From contig JACAAK010000007.1 of assembly GCA_025093985.1 (NCBI GenBank), forward strand, positions 2,356,001 to 2,420,000: a stretch of DNA of 64,000 nucleotides. The letters are read 5' to 3'. The position numbers and the translations under genes were made by a program. Of this stretch, positions 56,657 through 64,000 are shown one piece after another (the stretch's first letter is position 1; each line of letters begins with the position of its first letter). Below the pieces are notes generated by a model. The model worked only from the letters and a program-made list of their open reading frames with translations. It did no database searches and was not told the DNA's origin. The stretch comes from Calvatia gigantea. Lineage: Eukaryota > Basidiomycota > Agaricomycetes > Agaricales > Lycoperdaceae.

Positions 56657-58528
56657 CATATATACATACCAGGAAGGATGATTTCTTGTGACACTAGAAC
56701 CAACCTTTCAAAGCCTCAAGCCTCAGTGCAGTAAAAGGTTGAGATAAGAGCATTCGTTCTGTTTCTGCCGCCGCTGCCTCCCAAGCTCAGAAGGGAGGGT
56801 GGTTGTGCTGTGCCCAACTGCTGAGCGAGCAACCCGCTGCTCAGATTATACTAATCCTACAGCGATCGAGTACTTTGTGCTAAAATTACGATACTTCTCT
56901 CGAGTTCCCGGGGCACCCACTGTTAGTCCCGGAGCCGAAAGGACAGATGTTCGGACCCAGGTTAAAGGGAACAGGAAGAGGAATTTAGGCACACTTTATT
57001 AATCCGTGAGCGCACCGTGACGTTGTAAGAAAAGTTGGTTGGCTTGCCATCCCCTCGGTACCCGGCCTTCTATGCTTCCAAATGGAACAGGTCGGTTTGA
57101 GGGTCTGATAGAGGTAAGGGCGAATGGTTCGAACGCAAAGAGAGCGACTCAGACGCATGTAACGAACATGGTAATGAAGATTGCGTCCGTTTCCGCATCC
57201 CTTTCAAGTCCAGAAGGTTTGGTTAGAGACGTGGTACAAACGACACCCCCAGCTAGGCTAGTTCCTCCTCTTAAGATCAAATGTTGGGCCTTTAGCGGTG
57301 TACTGCATATATTACCAACACAGGCACTGGGCCATATCATGGTAGGACAGGAAATAACTTTCAAGTGAACGCCCTGAGGCCCATCGAGAGGTGTTGAATC
57401 TGAAAACAAAGTACGGCATCATTATGAAAAAGGGGGCATCCCAGAAACATGTGTTGTACAAATGGAAAAACATGATTTCCATAACGTAGGTTGAGCGTTC
57501 TGATCCAGTCATGCGCTAATTAGTGGGAAGGAGCGAAGAGGAGCGGCTGGTTGTGCTGTGTAAACAGCCAATGATTAGCGCACGGAGCAACCGGGTAATC
57601 GGAGGCTTACATGTCTTGGCGTTTTCTTGCGAACGGGTGGCCTCATGGGGTACGACAGGTGCCTCCCTTGTGGCTGCAGCGTAGTTTGGTGTGACCAAAC
57701 GCGGCGACGTTGCGCCGTTAGAGGATTGGGCTCGCTGACGCTCCGAAGTCTTCAGAACGAAAGTTAAGGAAAATAACAGGGGTAAGGCATTCAGAGTGTT
57801 ACCTCGGAGCCCTCTGCTCTCTCCAGCTCTCAATTGAAACCATTTGTCAGATAGGGCGAAAACATAAGCGAAGAGCACGATCAGAATAAGGATTGCTATT
57901 GCATCAACACGACCGGGTTTAATGTCAGTGCAATATTTGGCTATTAACATGAATAGGAGACGGACGTCCAGAAGGGTGTTCCCCAATGTAACCCGCAATC
58001 ATAGTGGGGAACGTTGGTACAGGAATACTTGAGATACGCGAGGCGACAGACGGGCAAGCAGGGTCGGGGCGGAGTAAAAGCGCCAAAAACAGAACAACTA
58101 GTCACTGCTTTCCTTGTCTTTCCGCTCGGTTATCAGTGGTATATGAGAGATGTGGTCTGGAAGCCCAATAGCTCTGAAAGCCCAACAGCTCGCCCTCGAA
58201 GTGAGGGATGGTGGGGATGTGAATTGAGTCACAGTTTGTTTCCGTGGTCCTGGAATCCTGTGCAGAGGGCAAGAGAGAGAAGGTCCATTCTTAGTACACG
58301 TGGGTATGCAATGTTGGAGGCGATGCTGTTGCCAAGAAGGCCGGAGATTTCAGACGCTCGAGGGTGATACCGTATGTGTGAAATAATGATCATAAGTCAT
58401 AAAATCACGGCAGACGCCGAGTCTGGACTTGGTACATAACACGGGAAAACAACAAAAGCGAATCAAACAACCAGGTTGCTGTCAATATCCTAACATTGCG
58501 ATTTTCCTATTAATCATGCATTCTCCGT
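56657..58528. other. Intergenic, one doubtful gene
   Basis: Apart from the weak minus-strand candidate at 57516-57998, no gene or repeat was recognised. Confidence 0.35.
57516..57998 (-). CDS. Doubtful membrane protein exon
   Basis: Begins MRVTLGNTLLDVRLLFMLIA, followed by a hydrophobic helix AIAILILIVLFAYVFALSD, then a Ser/Thr/Ala-rich stretch. A GTAACA donor and a CTGAAG acceptor could remove part of it. Further frames continue downstream to about 57150. I do not recognise a family, and the gene model is incomplete. Confidence 0.25.
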   Translation of the reverse strand: MRVTLGNTLLDVRLLFMLIAKYCTDIKPGRVDAIAILILIVLFAYVFALSDKWFQLRAGESRGLRGNTLNALPLLFSLTFVLKTSERQRAQSSNGATSPRLVTPNYAAATREAPVVPHEATRSQENAKTCKPPITRLLRALIIGCLHSTTSRSSSLLPTN

Positions 58529-59845
58529 TCAACCACTCCAGACGGCAGGTCCAGCTAAAAGGACGTAAGTGTCTGCTTCAGACAGGAGTTCAGGCTGATA
58601 CTGACGAGCTTTGTACCCAGTGAAAGTACCAGGCTCTTGGTAATAGATGTCTAAAGATCACAGTCACGTTAACGCTTAGATTGATGAACAAAGAGGCTTA
58701 CTGATCAGAATCCCAGGATCTGTTGTCTTATAAACGCCTACGCAAGTAAGTAAATCTCGTGAGCACGTCATATCTAAGGGTACGTGAAACGATGCCTGAC
58801 CTGGGATGGAAACTAAGGGACCTGGCGAGCCGCTGCCACCACCGCTGACGTTGATCTGGGCGCAACCAATGTAGAACTGATATTATTAGTTAATGAATGC
58901 TCCAGCCAACAAAGAAGCGGTTCACCTGTGCGCCACCTGAAGTACCAGCAAGATGGAGAGCTATTTGCTCGACTAGAGTAAACGGGTCTGTCAGTTATTA
59001 TAGTGCGATCATTTATTGGTTCCGAACCTCGGAGGAGGTATTGTCTACGGGATATGTAAGCAACCATCCGAATGAGTATACGACTCTGGTACTTGCCCAT
59101 TAGGTAACGACCTCGGGATTGTAAAATTGAGTTGGTTGATATCTATTGATTTACAAGGTGAGCGGTAACACTGGTGATATTTGGCGGGTTAGTTCGTTGA
59201 ACTCACTTAAAGAATCGAAGACCAAGCCAGTGCTGGTCGACCACTTAGGCCCCCACTCCCAAATCTTGAACCTATGCCAAAAAAGATTAGCTTTATTGCC
59301 TACTCAAGGAAATAGATTACGGCCCTACCATGTCTTCCCTGTTCCTGCGGAGTTGGAGTTGGCTGGATTAGCAGCAGTCATGTAAGCAGAGAAATACTGT
59401 CAAAAGGTTTGTATCACATTAAGGGCTATTAGCTTGAGCATTTAAAAACTTACGCCAGGGTGGCCCATGATGTTGTTTGCCTGGAAGCCAATACGAGACC
59501 CGGCAGTGACTGACAAGGTACCTGTCGACCCTGCAATAGTGGAGTCAAGCTCATAGCAGCGGAGAGCCTGGCTGTTGACATCGGTGACCTGAACCACGTC
59601 CGTTCGGTAGGAGTGTATCATTTCAGAAAAAATAGACGCACCGGCGCTTGACTGTAGTGACTCTCAGTCATTCGAACATATTGCCACTCCGTGGAGGTGA
59701 CACCGTTGTAAATGGTCTGAGGGAAATTATCTTTAAGAGACCTTTTCAGATGATTACTGGGAGTTGCAGGTGGTTAGTCGCACATACAGTGAGCCCCAAC
59801 AAGCTGGACGCCAAGCAAAACCAGAGGAGCTAAAAAGCCTCGCAT
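58529..59845 (-). CDS. AA9 lytic polysaccharide monooxygenase (formerly GH61), secreted
   Basis: Copper enzyme that oxidatively cleaves cellulose or hemicellulose outside the cell. The signal peptide [18 protein letters not shown] is followed directly by the mature N-terminal His ([12 protein letters not shown]), the copper-brace residue. It continues [50 protein letters not shown] (second His), [15 protein letters not shown] and [20 protein letters not shown]. Then come [20 protein letters not shown] (axial Tyr and the conserved Gln), [19 protein letters not shown] and [20 protein letters not shown]. The stop is at 58529-58531. All of the roughly nine exons join in phase, one through a GC-AG intron. 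No cellulose-binding module is attached. The gene looks intact and implies a plant-biomass-degrading lifestyle. Confidence 0.93.
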
Positions 59846-61849
59846 CTCGAGTTTCTACAAGTTCGGGTTTCGGCGCTGAGGAACTCATCCTTTTATGCTC
59901 TTTCTAAGCGACATCGCTGGAGAGTACTCGGATGGCCTTGGTTCACCTATCGCCGAATATCAGCCAACCACTCGAATCCACTCAATGATGAGATTGCTTC
60001 ATTGGTCTCAGGATACGCCAATAGATGTTTTGTGAACAGAAGGAGCGAAACATCTGATGTAGACATTCACGCTGCGCTGCTTCATACGGTACCGCACCCC
60101 GCTTTATGGGGGATACTTCATTAGGCAAGCCTAAGATATCACGGCTTCTGAGGATCTGGGGAGTCACATGAGACCCTCCAGGCCTCAAGCTCAAGCGGCG
60201 AAGTCAGATTTTCCAAGTGAGCCGAAAATCAACCGTTTGAGGTGTTCATTGTGTCCTCGGGTCAAGATTTGGACGTCAGAAGAAGTTTGGGCGGGCTTCT
60301 TGAGGTCGTCATGAGAGCAAAATCGAGGACTTGTGATTATTCGATAAGTGAGGTCGGTTAACAAACATTAGTTGACAGGGTCGTCGAAGCTCAGGTATTT
60401 CTCCGGCTCCTCAACCAGACCAGACCGCCGGGCCGGCCGTAAAACAGCATTATTGATTGGAATGAGTGTGTCTCGAAGGAGGTACTTGCTACCCACTTTG
60501 GCAGGCAAGCTGCAAAGTGTTTAGGCGAAAGGTAAGAATCATTGTTATTTGGAGGGCGGGTCTGACTTACCCAATCAAGATACCGGACCAGTCGTGGAAT
60601 AAGCACCTGTAAATCATCGCTTTCATTGAGCCTTTGTCAAGCGGAAAGTTGTGCCAGGTGGCTTACCGGGGAATGGAGCGAGAGGGCCAGTCTGTTTTTG
60701 AGTCCTAATCTAGGGTACTCACATCGTCGATCCTCAACGGACCCGTGTTCTCTGCCATGAACTCAACCTTTCCAGAATTGAAGTCGGAAAATGCGACGGA
60801 AGCTTATTCGGCATTAAAGCGGCTCACGATCCAACGCATCCCATCCCATGGGCTCATTGACTCTTCAACACAAACACCGCCCATGGTGGCTCGGATTCTA
60901 ACCCCACTTCCGCTTTGTGTGTCCAAAAGCCAACGTTGAGCACTCTGTCATGCCCATACAAGTATACCTACGGTCTCTTAATACGATTCAGTCTATGCAC
61001 ACGCCGTGTAAATGACAGGAAAGCTAGTGGCTTGGATGAGAAACTCACCCAAATTCTACATGACAGAAATTTCCACTCTGAAGATGAGACTTCGGAACAC
61101 CCTTCACGAGTCTTTGTTCGGACCCGCGAAATTTATCAGATATGTCTGAGGCTGTGCAACTGCGAGCAGTCGGATCTGCCGTAGCATCCAGGCGGCCGTG
61201 GGGCCGGTTTTAAACGTGGATTATATAGCGAAGGCACCATTATGGAGGATGCAATGTAGTAGCCTCGTGTGCGACGGAAAGTGCCCCGATGTAGAAACGC
61301 TGGCCTGTGAGAAAACCAAAAAACAATATCTAAAACATGAACCGAATTGCATATTTCGTTAAATAAACCATCGGTTTATTTTACGATGGTAGTCTACGCC
61401 TACGACAAGTTAACTCAAGTAGAAAGTCTGAGAAGCACAGAGGGAGACGCAAATGATATAACTTACAAGAAACAAGAGAAGGCTGACAGTGCGTCAGGGG
61501 GGAAATGTAATAGTGTATGTCCACACACGAATGTCCTTGCCAGAGGTCAAAGAGATCGAAGAAAAATTTCAGTTATAATCCTATCCGCCCCAGCCGCCAC
61601 TAGTCAATGCCCTTTCAATGATTATGCATTTGGATAGGGAGGAAGGGTCAGGGTCAGGTGACATTTCCGCACGTCTCGAAGGAAGGTCAGTCGCCGGAAT
61701 GAACACTTATCCAATTGGCAATCTCTCCATCACAGAAACTTCAAGCCTCTACGAAGTTCGCACACCCGTGCCCTTGGTGGCCCATTGAACTTATCAAACG
61801 TGGTCGAGGCTATCCAACTCTGAGTACTGAGTGGTCAGATTCGAGCAGT
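59846..61849. other. Intergenic, no gene recognised
   Basis: About 2 kb with only short unsupported ORFs. The first few hundred bases should hold the AA9 promoter (read on minus), but no clear TATA box stands out. Confidence 0.4.
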
Positions 61850-62743
61850 ATGACTTCCACAACCGCAGCAACAAGAGAGCCAAGTTTGAGAGAAACCTAC
61901 CATCCGGAAGAGAATTTCCAGCTATACCCGTATCTACCACCCGCCCCACCGACCGACGAACGGTGCAGTTACGGAGATTCACCCACTTTGGAGGAGGTCA
62001 CGGACCGGTACGCTGCATCCATCAAGGAGCGGATCACAGTTCCTTCTACCCCGGACGTATCCATCACACTCGAGAAGTGTTTTCATTCCAGCACTCACAA
62101 CATCACACATGTCTGGCTTGTTCGAGTCCAAGCCTCATCTCAAAGTACATATCCTTCCCAGCTTGTAGCGAAGATATACGATCCTGTGTGGTTCGATGAT
62201 GCATTTTGGTTTGATCCCTTCAAATTACGCGATCGTTCAGTTTCACAGGAGGTTGAATCTTATCTTCGCTTTAAACGGTTTCAGGGAACCAAAGTACCCC
62301 GGTTCTATGGGCACTTCATCACTCCTCTTCCGTCCCAGCAGAACTGAACCGTCAATGTCATCTTGATGCAATACATCCCAGGCCTGGATCTACGCCATCT
62401 TGTACCTCCAGATATTGCGGGCATGGTGTGTGCCATGCACAAGGATGCAGTCGTCGAAGCTGTACTGGAGTTGCAGTTGGACATGGACGCCTGTGGTGTC
62501 CGCCTATTAGACCGGCAGTCTCGCAATGTTATCTTGCTTCCTCCAAAGGAGTGCCGGGAGTTTTGCGCCTCACCTACATGCCCGCTGCATACTGAAGCAG
62601 ATTGCGACGATTTGGAGATTGTCATGATCGATTTTGAGATGGTGGAGTTCAGGGAACCTAAATGGATTCATGACGATAGGAGGGCGCTGATAGATAATCT
62701 GAAGCCCAAAATGCTTAGGTGCTGGCTGGAGGGCGACATGTGA
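61850..62743 (+). pseudogene. Kinase-like protein, copy K3, single nonsense codon
   Basis: The best preserved member of the family, 298 codons in one frame apart from a TGA at 62345-62347. It starts MTSTTAATREPSLRETYHPE. It continues SIKERITVPSTPDVSITLEK, HNITHVWLVRVQASSQSTYP, SQLVAKIYDPVWFDDAFWFD, GTKVPRFYGHFITPLPSQQN, stop, TVNVILMQYIPGLDLRHLVP, LLDRQSRNVILLPPKE, CREFCASPTCPLH and LEIVMIDFEMVEFREPKW. K1 and K2 have Arg at the stop position. The layout resembles a protein-kinase-like fold (VAK Lys strand, RN of the catalytic loop, DFE in place of DFG), but the HRD aspartate site is degenerate here (LLDRQ). Function is unknown. Confidence 0.65.
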
Positions 62744-64000
62744 TAGTGCATTCTCTGTAGATAATGAAGAATTTGCACTGAGATGGCCTATAATATTGTC
62801 AGCTTTGAGTACGACGGTCGAACCCGCTGCAACGGTCGCGATTCCAGCTTGAATGGCGGAGTGGTAGAGTTGAAGTCCGGCTCACAGTGGCGGACTGCTT
62901 GGCTTGTGAGGTTTGGTATAGGTGTCGCGACAATGTTTTAAGAGACTCAAGAAGGACTCCTGACAAGTCCTCGGGAATAGTGGTTCGCAGTAATGCGAAT
63001 TATTCTTGTGCTGACTTGTTACGGAGGAGGCCAAAGTACTTATGAATGGACGTTGCGCATGGTTTTTGGGGATAGCCGTTTGGGCTAGCCGGAAAAGGTC
63101 CCCAATGGCCAGGGTGCTAGCCAGAGGGGGGACGCGGGCGGGTCGCCCCAAGGTGCTGCCTTCGGGACACTGCGCTTCGTCCATGTATTATCTACAATAT
63201 GTTGCCGTGCAGTTTTGAAGATGGTAAAAAGGATGAAAGAATTGGATTTTCTCAGAGTTTTGTAACCGGAGATGAGGATACAATCTAACTTTAATCTAAT
63301 AACACGCAATTTCTGGGGGCATAGAAAAACTTGGCGGGACCTTGGACTTGGCCTCTCGGGAGCGGCGAGTTGAATCAGTCTCACATCCCTAGCTATTCAA
63401 GAGGGAAGGGTGGGAAATAGAAAGGAAGAGAATCCAGTCCGGCCTACGGTGTCCTCTTACGAGGACAAACGACCTAAGAGAGAAGTATACAAAGGTCTCA
63501 GGTAGGCGGTCCTGCGTAGTGTAATGCCTGTGACACGCCACGCGTGGCACAAGAAATTGCTCCTCCGCCAATCGGAGGTCACAACGTTGTTCACGATGAG
63601 GCCCTTGAGGTCGGGGAATGTGTCTGGGCGGAGTTCTCACAATGGGCTGTGGTGAGCCGCGCCGCAGTGTGAGCGAACGTGTACGCGAGAGGTTTCATCA
63701 GGAGCAGGTCCCTGCCTGCGGTGGTTTTACTAGGCTGTGATACATAACTTAATTGACTGAAGGGTTGCAGACGCTGGAGATGAGCTGGTAGTGGAGCAGG
63801 CAAGCGCTAAATTTGGCGCTGGCTTAAAATAGACTTCAGTTGATGAGCATTGTTCTCAAGCAACAGCTTTGTTGGTGCCATCAACAGTGAAACACCCCCA
63901 CACGCATATCACATAAATGTAATAGAAATCCGAGTTCGCACCGCAGCTAGGCTGTACAAAACGGTGGGAAGTTTATCTGGCTGTTGAGGGCTATAAATAG
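62744..64000. other. Intergenic to window end
   Basis: Short ORFs only. No recognisable gene, repeat or RNA. Confidence 0.4.

Noticed and set aside
62345..62347. RIP-type C-to-T mutation as cause of the K3 stop
   Set aside because: Relatives have CGG there; reaching TGA needs two changes, and no general C-to-T excess was visible across the copy.

Overview
The window is nuclear DNA from a filamentous basidiomycete, most likely a wood- or litter-decaying Agaricomycete. Genes are densely intron-bearing (mostly 50-60 nt GT-AG introns). The families are typical of that group: an AA9 lytic polysaccharide monooxygenase, NACHT/STAND NTPases, isopenicillin-N-synthase-like 2OG oxygenases, an esterase of the ectomycorrhiza-regulated type and a fungal kinase-like family. 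No rRNA, tRNA, CRISPR array or autonomous transposon was recognised.

Layout. 1-3400: mostly empty, with one possible tiny gene behind a TATA box. 3402-6881: alpha/beta-hydrolase (-), then a broken kinase-like gene (+). 7227-15818: nucleolar L1-domain protein (-), a long disordered protein ending in a CaaX box (+), a 2OG-Fe(II) oxygenase (+). 15819-19115 is gene-poor. 19116-27096: SDR (+), thioredoxin reductase TRR1 (+), bZIP factor (+), arsenite transporter ACR3 (-). 27959-36425: membrane-anchored surface glycoprotein (+), unknown helical gene (-) flanked by a direct repeat, intact epoxide hydrolase (+), single-pass membrane protein (+). 37040-48785: kinase-like pseudogene plus a partial copy, then an array of four more epoxide hydrolase copies and a fragment, all on minus, in progressive decay, with duplicated promoter modules and one small inserted TIR element. 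51173-56656: two tandem NACHT genes (+). 58529-59845: secreted AA9 LPMO (-). 61850-62743: a third kinase-like copy (+).

The genes do not form one pathway. Themes are detoxification and redox (epoxide hydrolases, ACR3, thioredoxin reductase, SDR, 2OG oxygenase), surface and signalling (glycoprotein, CaaX protein, NACHT pair) and plant-polymer attack (AA9). The strongest window-wide oddity is that many otherwise conserved genes, including the normally essential TRR1, carry single extra bases. Nearly all the frame breaks I could resolve are +1 insertions, which looks more like insertion-type assembly error than gene death. The epoxide hydrolase array shows true decay on top of that: nonsense codons, an internal deletion and loss of the active-site motif.
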